From JBBRTJ01 sp038244535 (GTDB lineage Bacteria > Actinomycetota > Acidimicrobiia > Acidimicrobiales > Ilumatobacteraceae), in contig JBBRTJ010000040.1 in NCBI GenBank assembly GCA_038244535.1, forward strand, positions 1 through 30,085: a DNA stretch of 30,085 bases, read 5' to 3'. The stretch's first letter is position 1; each line of letters starts with the position of its first letter. Under the pieces are notes generated by a model. The model did not search any database. It worked only from the letters and a program-made list of their open reading frames with translations, and was not told where the DNA came from. Both the position numbers and the translations under genes were made by a program. Positions 16,497 to 24,967 of the stretch are shown here, one piece after another.

Positions 16497-16772
16497 ATGC
16501 CCGAACCGACGCCCTACGAGATCGTGATCCGAGGCCGGGCCAGCGCCCGTCTGCTCCGGCCGCTGCTCGACGACTTCACCTTCGACCACGGATGTGACGG
16601 CGTCACCCGCCTGCGCGGCGACATCCGCGACGCCTCCCACCTTCACGGTGTCGTGGCCCACCTCACGTCGGTGAACGCCGAGCTGATCTCGATCGCCCCG
16701 ATGACACCGCACGACCACTCGAACACCACCGATCCCACACCCACGCAACACGAATGGAGCACACGCTCATGA
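16497..16772 (+). CDS. Small conserved protein leading an ABC operon
   Basis: A 91-residue soluble protein without a recognised Pfam domain. It begins MPEPTPYEIVIRGRAS and holds the pattern DGVTRLRGDIRDASHLHGVVAHL, which I recall from small actinobacterial proteins of unknown function. The sequence suggests alternating strands and one helix; the last 20 residues are polar and probably disordered. GGTGGG lies just upstream of the ATG. Its stop overlaps the next start as ATGA, so it is translationally coupled to the ABC ATPase and may be a subunit or regulator of the transporter. That role is inferred from position only. Confidence 0.75.
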   Translation: MPEPTPYEIVIRGRASARLLRPLLDDFTFDHGCDGVTRLRGDIRDASHLHGVVAHLTSVNAELISIAPMTPHDHSNTTDPTPTQHEWSTRS

Positions 16773-17665
16773 TCACCGTCTCCGCACTCACCAAGCGTTA
16801 CGGCAACCGGGTCGCCGTCGACGACATGACCTTCGATGTGGCGTCCGGTCGCGTCACCGGGTTCGTCGGCCCGAACGGTGCCGGCAAGTCGACCACCATG
16901 CGAATGATGGTCGGGCTCACCCGACCCGACAGCGGCGATGTCCGCTACCACGGCGTCAGCTACACCCGCCTGCTGCGCCCCGCCCTCGTCGTCGGGTCCG
17001 TCCTCGACGCCCGCAGCATGCACCCCGGCCGCACCGCCAGGAACCACCTCCGCGCTGCCGCCGCCCTGAGCGGCATCGCCGCACACCGCGCCGACGAGGT
17101 GCTGAGCGAAGTGGGTCTCGACAGCGCGGCCGACCAGCGCGCCGGCGGCTTCTCGTTGGGCATGCGTCAGCGCCTGGCGCTGGCCGGCGCACTCTTGGGC
17201 AAGCCTGAGGTGCTCCTGCTCGACGAGCCCTCCAACGGTCTCGACCCTGACGGCATCCGCTGGTTGCGCAACTCGCTCAGCGACTTCGCCGCCCGAGGCG
17301 GCACCGTGTTCGTGTCGAGCCACCTCATCGGCGAGCTCGAGATGTTCGCTGACGACCTCATCGTGGTCGGCGGTGGACGGCTGCTTGCCGCCGAGTCGGT
17401 CGCCACGACGCTCGCTCGCGGCGACAGCACGGTGGTGGTGAACACGCCCCACGCCGCTGAGCTCGCCGAGTTGCTGGACAACCGCGACATCACCGTCAGC
17501 GTGGCGGGCAATGACCTGACGGTGCACGGCGCCACCACGGCGCAGGTGTCCGAGATCGCGTTCGACCACCGCATCCGGGTCGTCGAGATCACCGAGACCT
17601 CACGCTCGCTCGAAGAGATCCTGCTCGACATGACCGGCGCCACCGCCGAGTTCGCCTCCGCCTGA
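16769..17665 (+). CDS. ABC transporter ATP-binding protein (DrrA/CcmA-like)
   Basis: A 298-residue ATPase subunit. Walker A is GPNGAGKST (34-42). The signature FSLGMRQRLALAGAL is the variant usual in DrrA-like exporters. Walker B is VLLLDEPSNGLDP, and the H-loop His lies in VSSHLIGELE. A C-terminal extension of about 80 residues follows, as in the drug and antibiotic exporter group. It works with the membrane subunit encoded 35 bases downstream. The start at 16769 has TGGAGC 8 bases upstream and overlaps the preceding stop (ATGA); an ATG at 16754 is less likely. The substrate is unknown. Confidence 0.93.
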   Translation: MITVSALTKRYGNRVAVDDMTFDVASGRVTGFVGPNGAGKSTTMRMMVGLTRPDSGDVRYHGVSYTRLLRPALVVGSVLDARSMHPGRTARNHLRAAAALSGIAAHRADEVLSEVGLDSAADQRAGGFSLGMRQRLALAGALLGKPEVLLLDEPSNGLDPDGIRWLRNSLSDFAARGGTVFVSSHLIGELEMFADDLIVVGGGRLLAAESVATTLARGDSTVVVNTPHAAELAELLDNRDITVSVAGNDLTVHGATTAQVSEIAFDHRIRVVEITETSRSLEEILLDMTGATAEFASA

Positions 17666-17700
17666 ACTTCCCACTCACCTCGCCCGAAGGAACCATCACC

Positions 17701-18558
17701 ATGACCATCGCCACGGCAACGCCCACCCTCGACGCCCACCTGGCCATCGGCCGGACCCACGCACAACAACCGCCTACGCGGTCCCGACAAGACGACATCG
17801 CCTCGGTCCCGGCCGCAGTTCGCAGCGAGTGGATCAAGTTCTGGTCCATCCGGTCGAACCCGGCGATCCTCGGACTGGCCGTCGTCATCGGCGTCCTGTT
17901 GTCGTGGATCCTCGCCACGTTCGTCAAGACCGACCCCGACACCCACGAGGTCTTCACGATCGCGCAGACCTTCATCTTCTCCACCTGGCTCTCCACGGTG
18001 CTGGCCGCCATCACCGGAGCACTGCTGTTCACCTCCGAGGTGCAGCACGGCACCCTGGCCACCGCGGTGACCGCCCAACCGGCCCGATGGGTGACCGTGT
18101 CGGCCAAGGCGGCCATGGCCGCCACGTTCGGCCTCGCCATGGGTGCGGCCGGGATGATCGCCGGCTTCAGCGGTGCCGTCCTCGGCGGCCTCGAGATGGG
18201 CGACACGTCCGGCATGGTCACCACCGCACTGTCCGGACTGCTGCTCACCACGCTCGCCGCGGTGTTCGGACTGGGCGTCGGCATGATCATCCGCCACAGC
18301 TCGGCTGCGGTGTCCACGCTGCTCGTCTGGACCTTCGTGATCGAAAACCTCCTGCGCAGCATCGCCCCGCCGACCACGTCAAGGTTCCTCCCCTTCAGCA
18401 CCGCCAACGGGCTCCTTGGCATCCAGCAAGCAGGTGACACTCCGGCCACGATGGCCGCTGCGCTGACCAGGGTGCAGGACGCCTTCCTCTTCGGTGGCTA
18501 CACCGTTGCCGCCGTTGCCATCGGCACGGTCCTGCTGTACCGCCGAGACACCAACTGA
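17701..18558 (+). CDS. ABC-2 type transporter permease
   Basis: A 285-residue membrane subunit with about six hydrophobic helices, after a hydrophilic N-terminal stretch of some 45 residues that ends VRSEWIKFWSIRSNP, a typical amphipathic coupling element of ABC-2 exporters. The first helix (about 55-76) is followed by a loop and the motif LLFTSEVQHGTLATAVTAQP, characteristic of the actinobacterial ABC-2 family. GAAGGAA stands upstream of the ATG. It is the last gene of the three-gene operon, closed by a strong hairpin 22 bases after its stop. Export is the expected direction. Confidence 0.9.
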   Translation: MTIATATPTLDAHLAIGRTHAQQPPTRSRQDDIASVPAAVRSEWIKFWSIRSNPAILGLAVVIGVLLSWILATFVKTDPDTHEVFTIAQTFIFSTWLSTVLAAITGALLFTSEVQHGTLATAVTAQPARWVTVSAKAAMAATFGLAMGAAGMIAGFSGAVLGGLEMGDTSGMVTTALSGLLLTTLAAVFGLGVGMIIRHSSAAVSTLLVWTFVIENLLRSIAPPTTSRFLPFSTANGLLGIQQAGDTPATMAAALTRVQDAFLFGGYTVAAVAIGTVLLYRRDTN

Positions 18559-18580
18559 ACGTCGACATCACCGAAGAGAA

Positions 18581-18614
18581 GAAGGACCCGAGCCCTGCTG
18601 GGTTCGGGTCCTTC
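18581..18614. terminator. Bidirectional terminator hairpin
   Basis: Perfect 11-base arms (GAAGGACCCGA at 18581-18591 and TCGGGTCCTTC at 18604-18614) surround a 12-base loop. It follows the ABC operon and its right arm reaches the stop codon of the convergent HNH gene, so it can serve both transcripts. Confidence 0.85.
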
Positions 18615-19716
18615 ACGCGACCTGAGCAGTTCCCCCTGGCAGTAGCGGCCCGGCGGCGATCTCGAACTCGGTGCCTCGCACCCACAGGGGCGTTCCCGGG
18701 GCGAGGTGAGAGTACGTGCTGGTCACGAGCGCTCGGCTGCGAACAGGATCGGTCTGCCAACGGACGGACGCAGCGATGTCGACGAGATCAGGCTGGCGAG
18801 CGCCGACGTGGGCCCGCCAACGGTCGAGGTGCGGTCGAGCCACGAGGTGATCGCTCTTGGCGCCGTTGCAGCCATCAGCCACAACGAGGTTCTCGACCGC
18901 GTCGTTCGGCCAACGCGACCAGGCCAGGAAGTGGTCGACCTGTCCCCTGCCGACGATGACCTCGCCGCAGTAGAAGCAGCAACCCTCCTGCAACTCTCGC
19001 AACGCCCCCACGAGTCGGCCGGGGAACGACACCCGGTCGCTGCCAAACAGGTGAGCACGAAGCGCAGCGTCCTCGAGGTGGACGCCCGTCCATCGAGCGA
19101 CGTCGTTGACCCAGTGCAGCTCCACCAGGGGGCGCAGCATCGGCCCGAGCACGACGAGTCGATCGACCACGCCGGGCAGGAACCGCACACGGTCACGGCC
19201 CGTTCGCCGCAGTGACGCCGCCGATGTTCCCTCCGGCCAATCGGCTTCGTACAGGAAGGGGATGAGATGGGTTCCCACCACCTGGAGGAGGGGGATGGGG
19301 TAGCGCACAAAGGTGTCCTCCACCACGTCGAGCGCCGCCTCGTGCTCCTTCGGCATCCGAAGACGGGCGTCGTGCGCTGTCCGGCACCCCGAGGCGTCGC
19401 CGAGCAACCGGAGCCGCAGAGCAGCCCTCAGGGGAGGCGACCCCTTCAAGGTGATCTGGCGGAGCTCCCGCTCGATCCCGTCGTTGGCGACGTAGACCCG
19501 GGTCTGCGGGTAGTAGAGGGCAAGCACCTGCTCGGCGATCACCCGGGTCCCGACATCGGGGGATCCTTCGGTGACGGCGGCGGCATCGATCAACGCCATC
19601 ACCAACGCGAGCTTGTACGTCGCCGTGCGCCGGCCCTCGTCGATGACGCGAAGGAGGCGCTCGATCAGCAGGGCGTCGTCCGGCACGAGCAGATCATCAC
19701 CCAACGCAGGCACCAC
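18613..19716 (-). CDS. HNH endonuclease domain protein
   Basis: A 367-residue protein with a C-terminal HNH nuclease domain: Cys247-x2-Cys250 of a zinc knuckle, then Asp261-His262 (QVDHFLAWSRWP), Asn276, and Cys283-Asn284 with Lys287 (DGCNGAKSDH). The first 240 residues form a mostly helical region beginning with DEGRRTATYKLALVMALID, a pattern I associate with stand-alone actinobacterial HNH proteins of unknown role. DNA cleavage is expected from the domain; a part in defence or mobile-element biology is only a possibility, since no methyltransferase or other defence gene is adjacent. The start is a GTG with a weak ribosome binding site; the GTG at codon 11 is an alternative. Confidence 0.85.
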   Translation of the reverse strand: MVPALGDDLLVPDDALLIERLLRVIDEGRRTATYKLALVMALIDAAAVTEGSPDVGTRVIAEQVLALYYPQTRVYVANDGIERELRQITLKGSPPLRAALRLRLLGDASGCRTAHDARLRMPKEHEAALDVVEDTFVRYPIPLLQVVGTHLIPFLYEADWPEGTSAASLRRTGRDRVRFLPGVVDRLVVLGPMLRPLVELHWVNDVARWTGVHLEDAALRAHLFGSDRVSFPGRLVGALRELQEGCCFYCGEVIVGRGQVDHFLAWSRWPNDAVENLVVADGCNGAKSDHLVARPHLDRWRAHVGARQPDLVDIAASVRWQTDPVRSRALVTSTYSHLAPGTPLWVRGTEFEIAAGPLLPGGTAQVA

Positions 19717-19903
19717 CTGGACGCTCTCGACACCGGCCGTTCCGCCTCGTGCGGGCTGACGTGTTCAGCAGCGCCGACCATCGCTTGTGTGCAGCCGCGA
19801 GCTCATCTGGCTTCCATGGCGCCAATCCGATCGACGCAGCCGCGGCGGCGACCGGACCCTGACCATCGATCTCGGCCACGACTCGAGTGCCAACGAGTTG
19901 AGA

Positions 19904-20422
19904 TCAGTGGCGCTCGAAGCGGAGGTGCACGACGGCGCCGGACGCGGTGCGCTCGACGCACGTGTAGCCGGAGGGCGGAGTGGTCTCAGGAAAGACCCGC
20001 TCGCCCCGACCGATGAGCATTGGTACGACCACGAGGTGAAGCTCGTCGACGAGGCCGGCGGCGAGGTGCTGGCGGAGCGTGGCGGCGCCACCCATGAGCC
20101 GCACGTCCTTGCCCTCGGCAGCAGCAAAGGCACGCTCGAGCGTGTCGTCGATGCCGCCGGTGGCGAAATGGAAGGTCGTGCCGCCCTCCATCGTGAGCGG
20201 CGCTCGCGGATGGTGGGTGAGGACGAAGGTCGGCGTGTGGTACGGCGGATTCGGGCCCCACCATCCAGTCCAGCCGTCGTCGATCCATGGGCCCCGTGAG
20301 GTGCCGAACATGTTGCGACCAAGGATGGCGGCACCGATGTTGTCGAAGCTGTGCTCGACGTAGGGGTCGTCGGCGTTCACCTCGCCGCCCTCGAGGCCCA
20401 GCATCTGACTGTTCGTGGGCAT
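19904..20422 (-). pseudogene. 5'-truncated RibD/dihydrofolate reductase-like protein
   Basis: About 172 residues matching the C-terminal three quarters of the DHFR-like (RibD C-terminal) family. SFDNIGAAILGRNMFG, GWWGPNPPYHTPTFVLTHHPR, EGGTTFHFATGGID and LVDELHLVVVPMLIGRGERVF are all present. The family normally begins with a strand and the segment SLDGYxAGP about 45 residues before the point where similarity starts here (QMLGLEGGEV). No such sequence was found upstream in any minus-strand frame, and the upstream ATG lacks a ribosome binding site. The NADPH and substrate-binding N-terminus is therefore missing, and the gene is probably inactive. A recent 5' deletion is the simplest explanation. 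Confidence 0.65.
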
Positions 20423-20628
20423 GAGGCTGCTTGCTGAGTGGCGGTGGTGGCTGAGGCGCGGTTCGAAGTGGCTACTCGGTCGGCGGTTCCGCGGCGAGCC
20501 CGGCAGGGGCAAGCCACGTACCCATGATGGCCCGACGCGCCCAGCGATCCACGGGGTCCTCATGGCCAGCGAAGCGTCCGCGCCAGCAGCCAGGTGTCAA
20601 GCTTGGGGCCTGACGACAGGGGAACCGT

Positions 20629-21783
20629 GTGAACGCTGACCAGCTCATGAGGGCCCACTCGGCCACGTTGCCCGCCCCCGAGTTCGCCCACCCGTCATTC
20701 GTCGTACCGCCACCGCTGGCCTCGGCCACCGTGGCCATCGTGACGTCGGCGGCGCTGCACACCTCCGACGACAGCGGCTTCGCCGGCGCCGACACGAGCT
20801 ACCGCTTCATCGACCGCGATCGCCGCGATCTGATCCTTGGTCACTGGAGCCCGAACTTCGACCGGGCCGCCATCACGATGGACCTGAACGTCGTGTACCC
20901 GATCGATCGGCTCGAGGAGCTTGCGGCGCGGGGAGTGATCGGCGCGGTGGCCCCTCGCCACGTCTCGTTTGCCGGGAACCAGCCTGACGACGTCGCCACC
21001 ATTCGCCTCGACAGCGGCCCGGCCGCCGCGGCCGCGCTGCGGGCCGACGGCGTCGACGTGGTGCTCCTCACGCCCGTTTGACCGCTGTGCACGCGCACCG
21101 TGAGTGTGCTCGCCCACGTCTTTGAAGCCGCAGGAATCGCAACGGTGGTGCTGTCCTCGGTCCGAGAGATAGCCGTCAAGGTCGCTCCCCCACGCACGTT
21201 GCACTGCGAGTTCCCGCTCGGACGACCGCTCGGACGACCCGGCGACGTCGACTTCCAACACGACGTGCTGGCCCGTGCGTTCGCGCTGCTTGCCGCACCG
21301 AGCGGACCAGTGCTCGTCGATCATCCCGTGGTGATCGAGACCGACGCCGATCAGGTCTCGTGCACCTTGCCGCCCCGATACGACCCCAGCCTGGCGCCGG
21401 CTGTCGACGAGGCGAACGGTCTGCGCCGCGCCTACGACCGATCGGTGGCCCGTCGCGGCGTCACATCGGTGGGCCTGGCCGTCGATGCCGACGGGGTCCC
21501 GGCCGCAGTGGCGGTGCTGGTGGCCATCGCCGACGGTGCCGACTGGCGCACGGCCGGGCTCCCCGGGGGGAACACCACCGCGCTGTGCCACGACATCCGC
21601 ACCTACTACGAAGAAGCGGCGCTCGAACTGATCGATGGACCCCTCCCCGGCCCCCGTGGTCTCGAGGACTGGTTCTTCGAGCAGACCGAAACCGGCCGGG
21701 TCGTGCTCGCGGCCCGCCAAGCAATCCAGCAGTCGGGCGCCAAGATGCCCGTCTGGTTCTACATGGCCCCCGGGTCGCGCTGA
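20629..21783 (+). CDS. Selenoprotein B-like reductase with in-frame TGA (Sec151)
   Basis: Read through an in-frame TGA at 21079-21081, this is one 384-residue protein of the glycine/sarcosine/betaine/D-proline reductase selenoprotein B family. The first part has VAIVTSAALHTSDD, FDRAAITMDLNVVYPIDRL, GVIGAVAPRHVSFAGN and DGVDVVLLTPV. The TGA is followed in the same frame by PLCTRTVSVLAHVFEAAGIATVVLSS, giving a U-x-x-C redox motif (Sec151, Cys154), then CEFPLGRPLGRPGD and a complete C-terminus ending WFYMAPG. Neither half is a complete protein alone. AGGGGAA lies upstream of the GTG start. Decoding would need SelA, SelB, SelC and SelD from elsewhere in the genome. A nonsense mutation of a Cys codon is the alternative. 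Confidence 0.85.
21089..21109 (+). promoter_or_regulatory. Candidate bacterial SECIS hairpin
   Basis: Starting 8 bases after the TGA, GCACGC (21089-21094) can pair with GTGTGC (21104-21109), with one G-U pair, around a 9-base loop that starts with G. An alternative pairing, GCAC 21095-21098 with GTGC 21106-21109, gives a 7-base loop whose second base is G and which begins 17 bases past the TGA. Both resemble bacterial SECIS elements inside the coding region; folding was done by eye. Confidence 0.5.
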
Positions 21784-21996
21784 TCGAGACGACCATTCGA
21801 GGCGAGATGTCGAAACGATGCGGTGCGGGCCGACACCGCTCGGGCCGCAGCCGGAGCGACACCATCCTTGGCAACCTTCGACACCGAGTGATCCCAACCC
21901 GCATCCGCGTCACCCGGCGAGCCGTTCCGGCAACACGGCGGAGCACCGACCGCGCGACACTGCCGCCACAAGACGGCTTCAGCGCAAGGAGCAGCA

Positions 21997-24213
21997 ATGA
22001 CTGACGATGCCTTCGACGAGATCAACGACACCGCAATGAGGTGCCCGGTGATGCACGGCCCCCACTCCATGCAGACGGCGGTCGGGTCCATGGCGAACCA
22101 GCACTGGTGGCCGAACCAGTTGAACCTGAGGATCCTCGACCAGAGGTCCCCGCGGTCCAATCCGATGGGCGACGACTTCAACTACGCCGACGAGTTCAAC
22201 ACGCTCGACCTCGATGCGGTGAAGCACGACCTCACCGCGTTGATGACGGACTCGCAGGACTGGTGGCCCGCCGACTACGGCCACTACGGCCCGTTCTTCA
22301 TTCGGATGGCGTGGCACAGCGCGGGTACCTATCGGATCGAGGACGGTCGCGGTGGCGCCGGCAACGGCACCCAGCGCTTCGCGCCGCTCAACAGCTGGCC
22401 CGACAACGGCAACCTCGACAAGGCGCGCCTGCTCCTGCTGCCGATCAAGCAGAAGTACGGCCGGAAGCTCTCCTGGGCCGACCTGATGATCCTGGCCGGC
22501 AACGTCGCCCTCGAGTCGATGGGCTTCGAGACGTTTGGCTTCGGCGGCGGCCGTGAGGACGTCTGGGCGCCCGAGGAGGACATCTACTGGGGCCCCGAGA
22601 CCACGTGGCTCGGAGATGAGCGCTACCGCGGCGACCGAGAGCTTGACAATCCACTCGGCGCCGTTCAGATGGGCCTGATCTACGTGAATCCGGAAGGCCC
22701 GAACGGCAACCCGGACCCACTTGCGTCAGCTCGCGACATTCGTGAGACCTTCGCTCGAATGGCGATGAACGACGAAGAGACCGTGGCGCTCATCGCCGGT
22801 GGACACACCTTCGGCAAGACCCATGGTGCCGGCAACCCCACGCTCGTCGGACCGGAGCCCGAGGCTGCCCCCATCGAGCAGCTTGGCCTTGGCTGGAAGA
22901 ACAGCTTCGGCACCGGTAAGGGCGTCGACACGACCACCAGTGGGCTGGAGGGCGCGTGGACGGCCACCCCGATCACGTGGGACGGCTCCTACTTCGACAC
23001 GCTGTTCGGCAACGAGTGGGTGCTGACTGCGAGCCCGGCCGGCGCGAAGCAGTGGACCCCCTCGAATCCGGAGGCGCAGGGCACCGTGCCCGACGCCCAC
23101 GATCCGTCGAGGCGACACGCCCCCATGATGTCCACTGCGGACATGGCCCTCCGGATGGATCCGGTCTACGAGCCGATCTCGCGGCGCTTCCACGAGCACC
23201 CCGCCGAGCTGGCCGATGCCTTCGCTCGCGCCTGGTTCAAGTTGACCCATCGCGACATGGGGCCCATCGAGCGGTACCTCGGCTCGGAGGTCCCCGCCGA
23301 GGAGCTGATCTGGCAGGACCCCGTGCCTGGCGTTGACCACGAGCTGATCGGCGAGGGCGAGATCGCGGCAATCAAGGCCAAGGTCCTCGACTCCGGGCTG
23401 AGCATCTCGGACCTGGTGTCGACCGCATGGGCGTCGGCATCGACGTTCCGCAACAGCGACAAGCGTGGCGGCGCCAACGGCGCCCGCCTGCGCCTTGCCC
23501 CCCAGAACGACTGGGCGGTCAACAACCCACCCGAACTGCGCAGGGTGCTGGGCGCCCTCGAAGGGATCCGGGCCGAGCTCAACGACTCGGGCACGACGGT
23601 GTCGCTGGCCGACCTGATCGTTCTCGGAGGGTGCGCGGCCGTCGAGGCCGCCGCCAAGCGTGCCGGACACGACGTCACCGTTCCCTTCACACCAGGGCGC
23701 ACGGATGCATCCGAAGCGCAGACCGACGTCGAGTCGTTTGTGGTGCTTGAACCGACGTCTGACGGGTTCCGCAACCACCTCGGCAAGGGTCACGTGCAGT
23801 CGGCCGAGGAACTGATGGTCGATCGTGCGCAGTTGCTCACGCTGAGCGCCCCCGAGATGACAGTGCTCGTCGGTGGCCTACGCGTCTTGAAGGCGAACAC
23901 CAACGGGTCCACCCACGGTGTCTTCACTCAGCGGACCGAGACGCTGACCAACGACTTCTTCGTGAACCTCCTCGACACCGGCACCGAGTGGCAGGCGACT
24001 GCTGACTCCGATGATGTGTTCGAGGGTCGCGATCGAGCGACCGGCGCCACGAAGTGGACGGGCACCCGCTGCGATCTCATCTTCGGATCGAACTCGCAGC
24101 TGCGAGCCATCGCCGAGGTCTACGGGGCGAGCGACTCGCCCCCTGCGTTCGTGGACGACTTCGTACGGGCCTGGGACAAGGTCATGAACCTCGGTCGGTT
24201 CGACCTCGCCTGA
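21997..24213 (+). CDS. katG: Catalase-peroxidase KatG
   Basis: A full-length 738-residue bifunctional heme catalase-peroxidase, which removes hydrogen peroxide and peroxidises other donors. The distal site is Arg103, Trp106, His107 (RMAWHSAG). The Met-Tyr-Trp adduct residues Trp106, Tyr229 (IYVNPEGPNG) and Met255 are all present, and the proximal heme ligand is His270 (GGHTFGKTHGA). The degenerate C-terminal peroxidase repeat is intact. AAGGAG lies 5 bases upstream of the ATG. No furA-type regulator precedes it, unlike the arrangement in mycobacteria. The selenoprotein gene ends 213 bases upstream on the same strand; nothing coding was recognised in that gap. Confidence 0.97.
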   Translation: MTDDAFDEINDTAMRCPVMHGPHSMQTAVGSMANQHWWPNQLNLRILDQRSPRSNPMGDDFNYADEFNTLDLDAVKHDLTALMTDSQDWWPADYGHYGPFFIRMAWHSAGTYRIEDGRGGAGNGTQRFAPLNSWPDNGNLDKARLLLLPIKQKYGRKLSWADLMILAGNVALESMGFETFGFGGGREDVWAPEEDIYWGPETTWLGDERYRGDRELDNPLGAVQMGLIYVNPEGPNGNPDPLASARDIRETFARMAMNDEETVALIAGGHTFGKTHGAGNPTLVGPEPEAAPIEQLGLGWKNSFGTGKGVDTTTSGLEGAWTATPITWDGSYFDTLFGNEWVLTASPAGAKQWTPSNPEAQGTVPDAHDPSRRHAPMMSTADMALRMDPVYEPISRRFHEHPAELADAFARAWFKLTHRDMGPIERYLGSEVPAEELIWQDPVPGVDHELIGEGEIAAIKAKVLDSGLSISDLVSTAWASASTFRNSDKRGGANGARLRLAPQNDWAVNNPPELRRVLGALEGIRAELNDSGTTVSLADLIVLGGCAAVEAAAKRAGHDVTVPFTPGRTDASEAQTDVESFVVLEPTSDGFRNHLGKGHVQSAEELMVDRAQLLTLSAPEMTVLVGGLRVLKANTNGSTHGVFTQRTETLTNDFFVNLLDTGTEWQATADSDDVFEGRDRATGATKWTGTRCDLIFGSNSQLRAIAEVYGASDSPPAFVDDFVRAWDKVMNLGRFDLA

Positions 24214-24256
24214 TCACGCCCACGCGAGCGCGGCCCCGGCTGACCCTGGCCTCATG

Positions 24257-24967
24257 TCAGCCACTCGACGCCACGGTGTCGGCCTCCGGGGGGAGCAGGT
24301 GTCGCACCAGCGCAGCACCCTTGCGCTCGACCATGTCGGGCTGGGCGAGGCGCCGCCGCGCTTCGTCGAGCGTGAACAGGCCACGATCAAGGCCGTCGAG
24401 GAAGATCAGCAGGAGGTGGTCCCGGTCGAGCTCCGGGGCGAGGTCGATCACGGTCCGCAACGCGGTCGTGCACCGAATCCCCTGGACCGTCGTGATGTCG
24501 CTCTCGGGACAGTCGTCGCGGTGGATGATGATCTCCAGATCGCCCAGCACCAGGCGTTCGGTGGGCACCCCGTTGCCGTCGACACCCCACGGCTCGCACA
24601 GGTCGTCAACGTCGAGCTCGTCATCACCGTCGAGCTCGTCATCACCGTCGAGCTCGTTATCAACGTCGAGCTCGCCATCAACGTCGAGCTCGCCATCAAC
24701 GTCGAGCTCGTCAACCTCGTCCTCGTCGAAGCGACAACCGCACGACAGCATCTGACGCCTGCACACCGGGCAGACCTGCAGATCGCAGCCAGGATGGTGC
24801 CAGCCACCGGTGGCCACTCCGCAGTCACCGCAGCGACGCCCACCATGACGTCGCCGCTCGGCGCCAAACGGAACCATTGCCACTGGGCGACCGTCTCGAT
24901 GGAAGGCATCGACCGTGCACGTCGTGGCCGTGGTCATCTCCAGCGCGCACCAGGTGCACGTCGCCAT
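24257..24967 (-). CDS. Zinc-ribbon protein with acidic repeats and AbiEi-like domain
   Basis: A 236-residue modular protein. The N-terminal part has cysteine pairs (CTWC near residue 4, CGDC near 46, CPVC near 66 and a terminal CGCRF) with GGWHHPGCDLQVCPVC, resembling a widespread small metal-binding protein. Next comes a run of six acidic hexapeptides of the form ELDxDx (about 84-119). The C-terminal 100 residues resemble the wing region of AbiEi-type antitoxins and DUF559 proteins: LEIIIHRDDCPESDIT, then VQGIRCTTALRTVIDLA. The nuclease domain that often follows in DUF559 proteins is absent. No partner toxin gene is adjacent. Function unknown; domain matches come from recognition, not a search. 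Confidence 0.75.
   Translation of the reverse strand: MATCTWCALEMTTATTCTVDAFHRDGRPVAMVPFGAERRRHGGRRCGDCGVATGGWHHPGCDLQVCPVCRRQMLSCGCRFDEDEVDELDVDGELDVDGELDVDNELDGDDELDGDDELDVDDLCEPWGVDGNGVPTERLVLGDLEIIIHRDDCPESDITTVQGIRCTTALRTVIDLAPELDRDHLLLIFLDGLDRGLFTLDEARRRLAQPDMVERKGAALVRHLLPPEADTVASSG
24611..24718. repeat. Six-copy 18-bp tandem repeat inside a gene
   Basis: GTCGAGCTCG recurs at 24611, 24629, 24647, 24665, 24683 and 24701, exactly 18 bases apart. Only a few bases differ between units. The period is six codons, so copy-number change would keep the reading frame and alter only the length of the acidic linker. Confidence 0.9.

Noticed and set aside
19697..19879. 60-codon minus-strand frame just upstream of the HNH gene
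   Set aside because: Partly protein-like, but no family recognised, no ribosome binding site, and it overlaps the HNH start.
20472..20795. 107-codon minus-strand frame as the missing start of the reductase gene
   Set aside because: It contains no SLDG-type strand or other family pattern and overlaps the selenoprotein gene antisense.
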